Part shown: positions 1-7,942 of the stretch, in pieces
Layout of the letters: each line of letters starts with the position of its first letter
Numbering within the stretch: the stretch's first letter is position 1
DNA from: Chitinophagales bacterium
GTDB lineage: Bacteria; Bacteroidota; Bacteroidia; Chitinophagales; UBA10324
Direction of reading: 5' to 3'
Assembly: GCA_019694975.1 (NCBI GenBank)
Contig: JAIBAY010000011.1
Span: 1 to 64,000 of the forward strand
Length of the DNA: 64,000 nt
Made by a program: the position numbers and the translations under genes
Notes under the pieces: model-generated
Told to the model about the DNA's origin: nothing
Seen by the model: only the letters and a program-made list of their open reading frames with translations
Database searches by the model: none

Positions 1-1324
1 TTCCGGTTGCCGAAGGATCGGTATCATCATTGAGTCCATTGCAGTTTTCATCGATGGAGTTGGCATCGCAGATTTCCTGCGCACCGGGACGAATCGAACT
101 ATTGTCATCGTTGCAATCTGTATTGTTAGGTGCATAGCCGGCAGGAGGTGAGCAGTACACTGTTCCAGGATCGGCCGGAGAGCCATAACCGTCATTGTCA
201 GCATCCAGGTAATAGGTTAATTGCCCCGTGGCAGAAGGGTCAGCACTGTCTGAAAGCCCATTGCAATCTTCATCCACCTGATTGGCATCACAGACCTCTG
301 TAGCAGAGGGATTGACTGCACTATTGGCATCATTACAATCGGAATGATTGGTGACTTTGCCCGAAGGTTGATCACAAAATAAATTTCCGGCATCAGCTAT
401 ATCACCGAAGCCATCTAGGTCAATATCACTGTAGTAAGTTGATTTACCTGTTGCGCCGGCATCTGTATCATCAGCCACACCGTTACAGTTTTCATCAATG
501 TTATTTGCATCGCAGATTTCTGTTGCTGCGGGGTTAATAGCTGCATTGGCATCATTGCAATCATCGTGGGTTGTTACGTATCCGGCTTGAGGAGAACAGA
601 AAAGTGTTCCGGAACCGTTCATCGTGCCATACCCATCCTGATCAGCATCTGCATAATAGGCGAGAACACCTGTGGCAGAAGGATCGGAGGCATCAGCAAG
701 TCCGTCACAATCCTCATCCACGAGGTTCCCATCGCAAATTTCTGAAGCAGATGGATTGATGGCCGCGCTGGCATCATTACAATCTGTGTGAGAAGTGGTT
801 GTCCATGCGGGTGGGTTACAATAAGATGTGCCGGCACCTGCAGCCGTGCCAAAGCCATCATGGTCGGCATCGGCATAATACACTGATTGGCCGGTTACAG
901 AAGGATCCGCATCATCGGCGTATCCGTCACAGTCTTCATCAATATCATTGGCGTCACAAATTTCCTGCGCATTCGGGCGAATGGCGCTGTTTGCATCATT
1001 GCAGTCTGTTTTATTGGTGACATACCATGCAGGCGGATTGCAATACAAGGTGCCGCTTGCCGTAACAGCGCCGTAACCATCATGATCAGTATCTGCGTAA
1101 TAAATAGTTTTCCCTAAAGTTGAATTATCGGCATCATCGGATAAGCCATCACAGTCTTCATCTACATCATTGGCATCGCAAATTTCCTGTGCCAGCGGAT
1201 TGATGGCCACATTGTTATCGTTGCAATCAAGATTATTGGTGACAAGTCCGACAGGGGCAGAACAGTAAATCGTACCGGCATCGGAAGAAGAACCGTACGT
1301 GTCATAATCTGCATCAGCATAATA
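1..1324 (-). repeat. Six tandem 222-bp (74-residue) MopE-type repeats
   Basis: On the minus strand, units begin with the Tyr-Tyr codons ending at 1324, 1102, 880, 658, 436 and 214. An anchor of the form TYRCAR recurs on the plus strand at 39, 261, 483, 705, 927 and 1149, exactly 222 bp apart each time. DNA identity between units is only moderate, but no unit has gained or lost a codon. Each unit has four Cys and an Asp/Asn-rich core. The sixth unit is cut by the window edge, so the true copy number is unknown. Confidence 0.93.
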
Positions 1325-3100
1325 CCTCGTAGTGCAGCCTGGTACCGACAAGCTTATTTTGCTTCCCACCCTGTAAATTTTTATACCGGTAAGTGTGATG
1401 GGACCACCATTGTAAGTAAATGTTCCCTGTTGAACAACATTTCCATTGTTCTTTCTGACCGTCCACGTAACAACCTGCCCCACCTGCGGCTTAAACTGCT
1501 GTAGCCTTCTGAATGTGATATTGGTAGTACAGGAGTCGTATTGATTAGCCATCAATACTCCGCCGGCATACATATCCTTCACAAAGCAGGTGATATCGTA
1601 GTTGGTGCTGATATCTACGATACCTTCATTGTTCCAGTCAAGGTAGCCGTTGAGGGCACCAATCATGTCACCATTGGAAGGCGTCCCATTTCCGGGATTC
1701 TGATTGATAGAGCAATAAGAGAATGCAGGATAGGAATGAGCAAGTGAAAACCGCTCATAGTCAGGCGTTACTTCTGTATCTGTAAAAGTTTCTCCTGTGC
1801 CGGTATGCGTGCGATTATCCCAGTACCAGGCGCCACCCTGATTATAGTATTCTACCGAATCATACCAGAAATACTTCTGAATCCAACCTACCGTCACATC
1901 CTGCTTGCCGTTGATTCCGCTCATGTAAGGCAGGCCATTGATCCTGTTCACATAGTTCATATGGCCAAAATCAAATAATTTCCAGAGTGGAACTACAATT
2001 CCCGTATTGGGATCGATGTAATCTGAATTCGGGTTGGTGGAATTGTCACTCCATTGCTGCTCACGCGGTGAATTATTTATCGGTTTAACAATTATAGGAG
2101 CCTTGTTGGCATAGGTTGCGGCTACCAGGTTAGGCCACATCTCTGAAGTGAGCAATGCGCCAAAACCATTGTGGGAAATACCGGTAACATATAGTTTGTT
2201 ACTGTCGGCAGCGATATTTTTTCTGACCCATTCAAATGTTTCCTTCAGCCTTACCTGTGTGTACATATGCACATCGCCGGTGGTAGCTACCGGATTGGTA
2301 GTGGAATACATATCATAATTTTCATTCCATCCGCTCCAGTAACTGTCAACTCCATTTGGCAGCCGGTCATCAATTTTCAGTACGTTACAATCATTACAGA
2401 GGTAAATCCCGTTAGTATTAAACGGGCTGTCATCTTTGAACAGCACATAAATAGATTTATTCGTGCTGTTGCCAATTTTAAAAACCGTGAAATTGTGTGC
2501 ATAGGAACCGGCATTATTAAAAGCCGGAAAATGGCTTGTGTTCTGATTATTTCCCCACATGGCGTATTCAAAACGCTGCGTACCATCTGTTTCAGTTCCC
2601 TGCAACTGCAGCACAGGTTGAGGGTTGGCCACCATTTCCGACACCGGAACTGCAAGTGAGTTAGATGCATTAATTGCAGATTTATCTTCCTCACCGGTGC
2701 TCAGGTTAACCACCATTACCGCATAGTAGTAGGAACCGGCGTCTGTAGACGTAGCTACATAGAGTCCGCGGTCACTTGCGAGTGGGGGAGCCGAGGCATT
2801 AATTTTAAAGTAGTAGGTAGATCCGTAGAGTTGTGACTTCCGGGTGTTTTTTGCGGAATTATCCCGCACATAGCCGAGGTAAGTTGAACTGTTGATATTT
2901 GATGCATTCAGCGGAGTTGTGGAACGGTAGACATTATACCGGAGGTTCGTGGCAGCTGGATTCTTCCAGGTCAGAAAAACCTGTCCATTGCTGTAGGTGG
3001 CCTGTAGTTCTGTTACTAAATAGGCTTTTGCAGGTAATGATAATATTAGAAAGCTGATGATAAAAGCAAATCTGCTGTAACGGGGTAGAAATCTTATCAT
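1..3100 (-). CDS. Secreted alpha/beta-hydrolase-like protein with C-terminal MopE-type repeats (partial)
   Basis: The reading frame starts at the ATG at 3100-3098 and stays open to the left edge, so at least 1033 residues are visible and the C-terminus is missing. Residues 1-26 form a signal peptide ending in LPAKA. An FN3-like beta region follows, then an alpha/beta-hydrolase-like domain. Its candidate triad is Ser309 (in VTGISHNGFG), Asp401 (in NGKQD) and His432 (in DNRTH). From residue 593 the protein becomes a tandem array of 74-residue units with DxDxDGYG, DCND and EICDAN..DEDCDG motifs, the pattern of the MopE putative metal-binding repeat (Pfam PF11617). The gene at 35484-37553 is a paralogue of the first ~590 residues. 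An esterase or related hydrolase role is inferred from the fold only; substrate unknown. Secretion is very likely; the exit route cannot be seen because the C-terminus is outside the window. Confidence 0.8.
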   Translation of the reverse strand, partial: MIRFLPRYSRFAFIISFLILSLPAKAYLVTELQATYSNGQVFLTWKNPAATNLRYNVYRSTTPLNASNINSSTYLGYVRDNSAKNTRKSQLYGSTYYFKINASAPPLASDRGLYVATSTDAGSYYYAVMVVNLSTGEEDKSAINASNSLAVPVSEMVANPQPVLQLQGTETDGTQRFEYAMWGNNQNTSHFPAFNNAGSYAHNFTVFKIGNSTNKSIYVLFKDDSPFNTNGIYLCNDCNVLKIDDRLPNGVDSYWSGWNENYDMYSTTNPVATTGDVHMYTQVRLKETFEWVRKNIAADSNKLYVTGISHNGFGALLTSEMWPNLVAATYANKAPIIVKPINNSPREQQWSDNSTNPNSDYIDPNTGIVVPLWKLFDFGHMNYVNRINGLPYMSGINGKQDVTVGWIQKYFWYDSVEYYNQGGAWYWDNRTHTGTGETFTDTEVTPDYERFSLAHSYPAFSYCSINQNPGNGTPSNGDMIGALNGYLDWNNEGIVDISTNYDITCFVKDMYAGGVLMANQYDSCTTNITFRRLQQFKPQVGQVVTWTVRKNNGNVVQQGTFTYNGGPITLTGIKIYRVGSKISLSVPGCTTRYYADADYDTYGSSSDAGTIYCSAPVGLVTNNLDCNDNNVAINPLAQEICDANDVDEDCDGLSDDADNSTLGKTIYYADTDHDGYGAVTASGTLYCNPPAWYVTNKTDCNDANSAIRPNAQEICDANDIDEDCDGYADDADPSVTGQSVYYADADHDGFGTAAGAGTSYCNPPAWTTTSHTDCNDASAAINPSASEICDGNLVDEDCDGLADASDPSATGVLAYYADADQDGYGTMNGSGTLFCSPQAGYVTTHDDCNDANAAINPAATEICDANNIDENCNGVADDTDAGATGKSTYYSDIDLDGFGDIADAGNLFCDQPSGKVTNHSDCNDANSAVNPSATEVCDANQVDEDCNGLSDSADPSATGQLTYYLDADNDGYGSPADPGTVYCSPPAGYAPNNTDCNDDNSSIRPGAQEICDANSIDENCNGLNDDTDPSATG

Positions 3101-3511
3101 GTCCGGTGATTAAATTAAAATTGCTTTTCACTACGACGGGCTACTCATAAATGTTACAAATCAGTAAGATTCATACCCAATTTGGGTGTAACCATATTTA
3201 TGTAGAAGGATCACCGGTAAAGACATTAACTTTTTTGGCTGTTATTCACAGAGAAATGTTGATAAAGGAGTTGTTTTGTCATTGGAAGGATCATTGCGCA
3301 TGAATGCTTAGTCAGATATATTTTCCCCAAACCTAAATTGGCTGATATGGCTCACGGGAGCTGACTATTGCATTTATGAGTGCTGTCACGATCATCCTGC
3401 CTGCATGTTGCCCAACAATTTGCCGTGAATAACTATTTTTGCCATGCTGTTCGTTACAGCATACATTCATTTACCTTCACATTTATTCTTCAACAACATT
3501 CACGCACTACC
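3101..3511. other. Divergent intergenic region, 411 bp
   Basis: This gap lies between the repeat-tailed secreted protein (minus) and the alpha-oxoamine synthase (plus). It holds a perfect 13-bp palindrome (ACCCAATTTGGGT, 3175-3187), a possible operator about 75 bp upstream of the minus-strand gene. A TATTTTTGC element at 3434-3442 fits the Bacteroidota -7 consensus for the plus-strand gene. I see no small gene that I would support. Confidence 0.6.
3434..3442 (+). promoter_or_regulatory. Candidate -7 promoter element (TAnnTTTGC)
   Basis: TATTTTTGC matches the Bacteroidota -7 element. It lies 69 bp upstream of the preferred ATG at 3512 and downstream of the alternative GTG at 3380, so it argues for the shorter protein. 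No convincing -33 TTTG at the usual spacing. Confidence 0.4.
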
Positions 3512-4756
3512 ATGGATTTATTTGAAAAACTGCTAAAAAACAGGGGTCCAATTGGGCAATATTCAAAAATTGCTCATGGGTACTTCTCATTTCCGAAGCT
3601 CGAAGGCGAGATAAGCAACCGTATGATCTTCAGAGGTAAGGAACGCATCATCTGGAGCCTCAACAACTATCTCGGGCTTGCCAATCACCCCGAAGTCCGC
3701 AAGGCGGACGCCGAGGCTGCGACAAGATGGGGCCTCGCTTACCCGATGGGCGCGCGTATGATGTCGGGCAACTCTGATCTTCATGAGCAACTGGAAAAAG
3801 AGCTTGCGAATTTTGAAGGGAAGAAGGATGCCATCCTGTTCAACTACGGATACCAGGGCATTATGTCTGCCATTGATTGCCTGGTTGACCGGCGTGATAT
3901 CATCGTGTATGATGCCGAATCACATGCCTGTATCATTGATGGCTTAAGGATGCACCTGGGAAAACGATTTGTTTATGCGCATAACGATATCGACAGTTGT
4001 GAAAAGCAATTACAACGCGCCACTGAACTCGCTAATGACTCCGGCGGAGCGATAATGGTTATCACGGAAGGTGTTTTTGGTATGGGCGGCGATCAGGGCA
4101 AACTGAAAGAGATCGTTGCGCTGAAAAAGAAGTATAGTTTCCGCCTGATGGTGGATGATGCACATGGGTTCGGTACGATGGGCAAAACAGGCGCCGGAAC
4201 CGGCGAAGAACAAGGTGTTCAGGATGAAATTGACCTTTACTTTTCCACCTTCGCGAAATCGATGGCCAGCATCGGTGCCTTTATGGCCGGCGATGAACAG
4301 GTGATTGAATATCTGCGTTACAATACACGATCGCAGATTTTTGCCAAAGCGCTGCCTATGCCTTTCGTGGTGGGCAATCTTAAAAGACTCGAGTTGCTGC
4401 AAACGCAGCCGCAGCTCAAAGACAGACTTTGGGAAAATGTACGTGCCTTGCAAAGCGGGTTGAAGGAACGGGGATTTGATATCGGTCAATCCAATACGCC
4501 TGTTACACCGGTTTACCTGAAGGGATCACCCTCTGAAGCGGCAAACATGATTATGGATATCAGGGAGAACTACAATATTTTCCTTTCTATCGTTGTTTAT
4601 CCTGTTGTTCCGAAAGGTGTGATGCTGCTTCGATTGACGCCTACAGCCGTGCATACCCTGCAGGATATTGATGAAACACTCAAATGTTTCAGCGAAGTGG
4701 CCGAAAAACTGAAAGCAGGAACCTATCAGACGCAGAAGCTGGTTGGCGTGGTATAG
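3512..4756 (+). CDS. PLP-dependent alpha-oxoamine synthase, serine palmitoyltransferase-like
   Basis: This is a fold-type I PLP enzyme of the alpha-oxoamine synthase family (414 residues), which condenses an amino acid with an acyl-CoA. In Bacteroidota such genes commonly encode serine palmitoyltransferase, the first step of sphingolipid synthesis. Visible motifs are AESHAC with the PLP-stacking His138, DDAHG (Asp215, His218) and the Schiff-base Lys249 in STFAKS. The frame could extend to a GTG at 3380, but those 44 extra residues do not look like part of the family, and a -7 promoter element at 3434 lies inside the extension. The ATG at 3512 begins MDLFEKLLKN, a normal start for this family. 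A strong terminator follows at 4796. Alternative identities within the family (KBL, AONS) are less likely given the context-free sequence but cannot be excluded. Confidence 0.85.
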   Translation: MDLFEKLLKNRGPIGQYSKIAHGYFSFPKLEGEISNRMIFRGKERIIWSLNNYLGLANHPEVRKADAEAATRWGLAYPMGARMMSGNSDLHEQLEKELANFEGKKDAILFNYGYQGIMSAIDCLVDRRDIIVYDAESHACIIDGLRMHLGKRFVYAHNDIDSCEKQLQRATELANDSGGAIMVITEGVFGMGGDQGKLKEIVALKKKYSFRLMVDDAHGFGTMGKTGAGTGEEQGVQDEIDLYFSTFAKSMASIGAFMAGDEQVIEYLRYNTRSQIFAKALPMPFVVGNLKRLELLQTQPQLKDRLWENVRALQSGLKERGFDIGQSNTPVTPVYLKGSPSEAANMIMDIRENYNIFLSIVVYPVVPKGVMLLRLTPTAVHTLQDIDETLKCFSEVAEKLKAGTYQTQKLVGVV

Positions 4757-4795
4757 TTGCTGATTAAGATAATGGAGTTACTGAATTAAGTTTGA

Positions 4796-4831
4796 TTGGC
4801 TGTGAATGGAAATTCGCAGCCAATTTTTTTT
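4796..4831 (+). terminator. Intrinsic terminator after the alpha-oxoamine synthase
   Basis: An 11-bp stem with one G-T pair (TTGGCTGTGAA at 4796-4806 with TTCGCAGCCAA at 4813-4823) has a 6-nt loop and is followed by eight T residues. Confidence 0.85.
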
Positions 4832-4937
4832 GTAGTAAGCAAATGCCGAAAACAGATAAGCCGCAAGAAGTTTGTAATTCAGTGTTAAGCGGTATGCAGC
4901 CGAAGATAACAACGTCATCAGGTTGCAAAATCAGGAA

Positions 4938-5825
4938 TCATTGATTGTATTTCCTCACCGAAGCGGCGATACGTTGATAAAGCGTATCACTTACAGGAAC
5001 GAGTGGTAAACGCAGCACCTGTTCGCAGATGCCAAGCACATGCAGTGCAGCTTTCACGCCTCCCGGACTTCCTTCTTCAAAGAACCATTCCATATAATCG
5101 AGCAGCTTCAGGTGCAGTTGTTGCGCGGCTGCAAAATTTCCCTGCAGAGCTTCATGCACCATGCCGGAAAAATCTTTGGGGAAGGCCTGTGCGACTACGG
5201 AGATCACGCCATCAATTCCTAAACTTACCAATGGCAAGGTGATGATGTCGTCACCGGAAATGACCAGGAAGTTGCCGGGCTTCTCTTTCATGATATGCAT
5301 GCATTGCGCAAAATTTCCGGAAGCTTCTTTAATGCCAATAAACTGTTCACTTGCCTTTGCTAGACGGATGGTGGTTGATGCAGCAATATTGGAACCTGTT
5401 CTTCCGGGTACGTTATACAAAATAATTGGCAGCGGCGACGCTTCCGCTATTTGCATGAAATGACGGTAGATACCTTCCTGTGCAGGTTTGTTGTAATACG
5501 GACTTACCGATAGTATAGCTTCAAAACCATCCTGCCGGAACTGCCTGGCTGTTTCAACAATTTCGGCTGTGTTGTTACCGCCAATACCGGCCACAAGCGG
5601 TACCTTTCCTTTAACCGATTTTGCGGTAAAAGCCCAAACTTTATTTCTTTCCTCCTTACTGAGGGTAGCCGTTTCACCTGTTGTACCTAATGAGACAAAA
5701 TAATCAATACCATTGTCGATATTGAAATGAATCAACCGCTCCAGCGCATCAAAATCAATGCTGTGATCTGATTTGAAAGGAGTAATCAGTGCGACACCTG
5801 TTCCACGGAATTTGTTTTTATTCAT
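4938..5825 (-). CDS. dapA: 4-hydroxy-tetrahydrodipicolinate synthase
   Basis: DapA condenses pyruvate with aspartate semialdehyde in lysine and diaminopimelate synthesis, in the cytoplasm. The 295-residue length is normal. Visible active-site features are GTTGE with Thr49, Tyr137 in LYNVPGRTG, and the Schiff-base Lys166 in GIKEASG. It is the last gene of a minus-strand set accA, DUF6913-like, dapA, with 62 bp separating it from the gene upstream. The start ATG at 5825 leads directly into the family N-terminus. Confidence 0.97.
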   Translation of the reverse strand: MNKNKFRGTGVALITPFKSDHSIDFDALERLIHFNIDNGIDYFVSLGTTGETATLSKEERNKVWAFTAKSVKGKVPLVAGIGGNNTAEIVETARQFRQDGFEAILSVSPYYNKPAQEGIYRHFMQIAEASPLPIILYNVPGRTGSNIAASTTIRLAKASEQFIGIKEASGNFAQCMHIMKEKPGNFLVISGDDIITLPLVSLGIDGVISVVAQAFPKDFSGMVHEALQGNFAAAQQLHLKLLDYMEWFFEEGSPGGVKAALHVLGICEQVLRLPLVPVSDTLYQRIAASVRKYNQ

Positions 5826-5887
5826 TTTACCTTTATTGCATAATTTGAAGAATGTATGGCGAGCACTGTAATGCCCATTGTAATTTA

Positions 5888-6415
5888 TCAGACCATTTCT
5901 ATATAGTAACGCACCTGTTCCATCAGCTTGCGTAAATCATTTTCGCCTTTCAGATCAATCATAAAATCGTAAGCGTAGGTCTTTTGTTTGTCATAATGAC
6001 CTACTCTGAATGATGCCTGTGAAAAGGCAGAAACATATTCCAGCGGAAGCGTTTCTTCAATATATGCATTGATCAGGATGTCAAACTTCCGCGCGATGAA
6101 TTCCTCTACCAGCACACCATGCGGTTCAAAATGCCAGTTGAGGCTTTTCCGGTTGAAATAGGGAAAGTTGAAATTAATGGCAGGTTTCGGAAAATTGTAG
6201 AAACCAAGCAGCACCACTTTTTTCCGTTCTTTTCTCAGCGAATCAGCAAATGTATTTACGATGGCTGTCCTGTCGGTGTCCGATGCATCGAAAAGGATTC
6301 CGATATCACGGGCATTGGAAAGGTTAACTACCTTTCGTGGCACTTCATGAAACTTCAGCTCCTTTTTCAGGAAATAGAAATGGGCCACCCGTCGCAGGTT
6401 CATCAGCATTTGCAT
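5888..6415 (-). CDS. DUF6913-like protein, function unknown
   Basis: A 175-residue soluble protein without signal peptide or membrane segment. It resembles the DUF6913 family of Bacteroidota (recognised from overall pattern; family name less certain than the homology to other Bacteroidota genes next to dapA). It contains an alternating beta/alpha pattern with the segment ARDIGILFDASDTDR and later FDILINAYIEE, suggesting a Rossmann-like fold. It starts five bases after the accA stop codon, so it is almost certainly cotranscribed with accA and translationally linked. No catalytic motif is recognisable. Confidence 0.75.
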   Translation of the reverse strand: MQMLMNLRRVAHFYFLKKELKFHEVPRKVVNLSNARDIGILFDASDTDRTAIVNTFADSLRKERKKVVLLGFYNFPKPAINFNFPYFNRKSLNWHFEPHGVLVEEFIARKFDILINAYIEETLPLEYVSAFSQASFRVGHYDKQKTYAYDFMIDLKGENDLRKLMEQVRYYIEMV

Positions 6416-6420
6416 AACCC

Positions 6421-7371
6421 TTATTCTTCAAAAAAGCCCATGGATGAAAATTTCTTAATTCTTGCCTCGATACGCTCTTTGGGAGTGAGGTCTTTTAAGT
6501 CGATCAGGTGTTTCTTGATTTCCCTCTTAAGGATTTTTGCCATCTCTTCGGGATTGTTATGTGCACCGCCAAGTGGCTCTTTAATTACGCCATCAACCAG
6601 TTTAAAATCGTACATGTTTTTTGCATCGAGCTTCAGTTGTTCGGCTGCCTGTTCTTTATAGTTCCAGCTGTGCCATAATATGGATGAGCATGACTCGGGT
6701 GATATCACGGAATACCACGTATTCTCCATCATCAGCACACGATCGCCGATGCCAATGCCGAGTGCACCACCTGAAGCACCTTCACCGATCACAATACAAA
6801 TCACGGGTACTTTCAGCAAGGTCATCTCGTACAGGTTCCTCGCAATGGCTTCAGCCTGCCCGCGTTCTTCAGCTTCCAGCCCGGGATAGGCTCCGGGCGT
6901 ATCAATGAGCGTAACGATAGGGATATTGAATTTCTCGGCCAGTTTCATTAAACGCAATGCCTTACGATAGCCTTCGGGATTAGCCATGCCGAAATTCCGG
7001 TACTGCCGTTGCTTGGTATTAACGCCCTTTTGCTGTCCGACAAACAGAATTGTTTCATTATCGAGTCTGCCAAAACCGCCCACCATCGCCTTGTCGTCAC
7101 CCATATTCCTGTCGCCATGCAGCTCAATAAATTTACTGCACATCTGCGAAAGATAATAAAGTGTATAGGGCCTCTCCGGATGCCGTGAGAGCTGTACGCG
7201 CTGCCAGCCGCTGAGATTTGTATAGATAGCCTTCCTTGTTTCCAGCATTTTGTCATCCAGCTCTTTAAGAGCAGATGCCATATCAACCTTGCCGTTCTCC
7301 CCAATCTTCTTCAGCTTGTCCAATTGCTCCTGCAGCTCTTCGATCGGCTTTTCAAAATCGAGATAGGTCAT
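6421..7371 (-). CDS. accA: Acetyl-CoA carboxylase carboxyltransferase subunit alpha
   Basis: AccA forms the alpha half of the carboxyltransferase that transfers CO2 from carboxybiotin to acetyl-CoA, the first committed step of fatty-acid synthesis. The 316-residue length is typical. The region [17 protein letters not shown] and the following [16 protein letters not shown] form the oxyanion-hole and CoA-binding segments of the crotonase-like fold. It is the first gene of the accA, DUF6913-like, dapA set. A TAATTTTG element lies 20 bp upstream of the start. The other subunits (accB, accC, accD) are not in the window. Confidence 0.97.
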   Translation of the reverse strand: MTYLDFEKPIEELQEQLDKLKKIGENGKVDMASALKELDDKMLETRKAIYTNLSGWQRVQLSRHPERPYTLYYLSQMCSKFIELHGDRNMGDDKAMVGGFGRLDNETILFVGQQKGVNTKQRQYRNFGMANPEGYRKALRLMKLAEKFNIPIVTLIDTPGAYPGLEAEERGQAEAIARNLYEMTLLKVPVICIVIGEGASGGALGIGIGDRVLMMENTWYSVISPESCSSILWHSWNYKEQAAEQLKLDAKNMYDFKLVDGVIKEPLGGAHNNPEEMAKILKREIKKHLIDLKDLTPKERIEARIKKFSSMGFFEE

Positions 7372-7391
7372 TCAGTTTTTTTTGTGAGAAA

Positions 7392-7399
7392 CAAAATTA
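7392..7399 (-). promoter_or_regulatory. Candidate -7 element for accA
   Basis: TAATTTTG on the minus strand (7399 to 7392) matches TAnnTTTG and ends 20 bases before the accA ATG. No -33 element is evident. Confidence 0.4.
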
Positions 7400-7451
7400 T
7401 CAAAATATGAAGGAAATGAAGTGAATAGTTTTTTTGAAAAGAAGAAAAGTT

Positions 7452-7460
7452 TACTTTTGC
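7452..7460 (+). promoter_or_regulatory. Candidate -7 element for tRNA-Asp
   Basis: TACTTTTGC matches TAnnTTTGC, 71 bp upstream of the mature tRNA 5' end. A TTTG at 7433-7436 could serve as the -33 element, though the spacing (15 bp) is shorter than usual. Confidence 0.45.
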
Positions 7461-7531
7461 GAGCCTGAAACTAAGAAACATAAGTATCTGATTGATTTTA
7501 AGTTAATGTAGTTCTTCAGTAAAATATTATT

Positions 7532-7605
7532 GGTCCGGTAGTTTAGTTGGTTAGAATGCTGCCCTGTCACGGCAGAGGTCGTGGGTTCGAGTCCCATCCG
7601 GACCG
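7532..7605 (+). tRNA. tRNA-Asp (GTC)
   Basis: The 7-bp acceptor stem pairs GGTCCGG (7532-7538) with CCGGACC (7598-7604), followed by discriminator G. The anticodon stem CTGCC/GGCAG (7559-7563 and 7571-7575) encloses the loop CTGTCAC with anticodon GTC at 7566-7568. The T-arm contains GTTCGAGTC. The CCA end is not encoded. Confidence 0.97.
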
Positions 7606-7614
7606 CATACAAAT

Positions 7615-7649
7615 AAAGAGGCCGTCTCAGAAACCGAGACGGCCTCTTT
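7615..7649 (+). terminator. Terminator downstream of tRNA-Asp
   Basis: A perfect 14-bp stem (AAAGAGGCCGTCTC at 7615-7628 with its complement at 7636-7649) has a 7-nt loop and ends in TTT. It starts 10 bp after the tRNA and ends this transcript. Confidence 0.85.
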
Positions 7650-7942
7650 CATTCCCGCTATACACAATGATGACATTGTGGCTGATCATGTGACTCGACT
7701 ATTGTCTGTAACCCTTCCTGCCAGCCACTATGGGCAATATATTTTTACCGATGAGAGGAGCATGCATTCCGATTCTTATGCTTATTCGGAATATGTTTCT
7801 CACTTCTAAGAAATTTCAGCAACAAAAACACTTATCCGTCGTAAATAAAATTATCATGTGAGTTTTTGCGGGGATATGTTGCAAACCACCCGGAATAACA
7901 CGTAAGAAATTCGGTATCAGGTATTGGTTAAAGAAGATTCCT

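Noticed and set aside
1..1324. The regular 222-bp periodicity as a CRISPR or mobile repeat array
   Set aside because: There are no spacers or identical short repeats; the period is a whole number of codons in one open frame, so it is a protein repeat.
3380..3511. GTG start adding 44 residues to the alpha-oxoamine synthase
   Set aside because: The extension overlaps the candidate promoter and has no family similarity that I can recognise; the ATG at 3512 gives the usual N-terminus.
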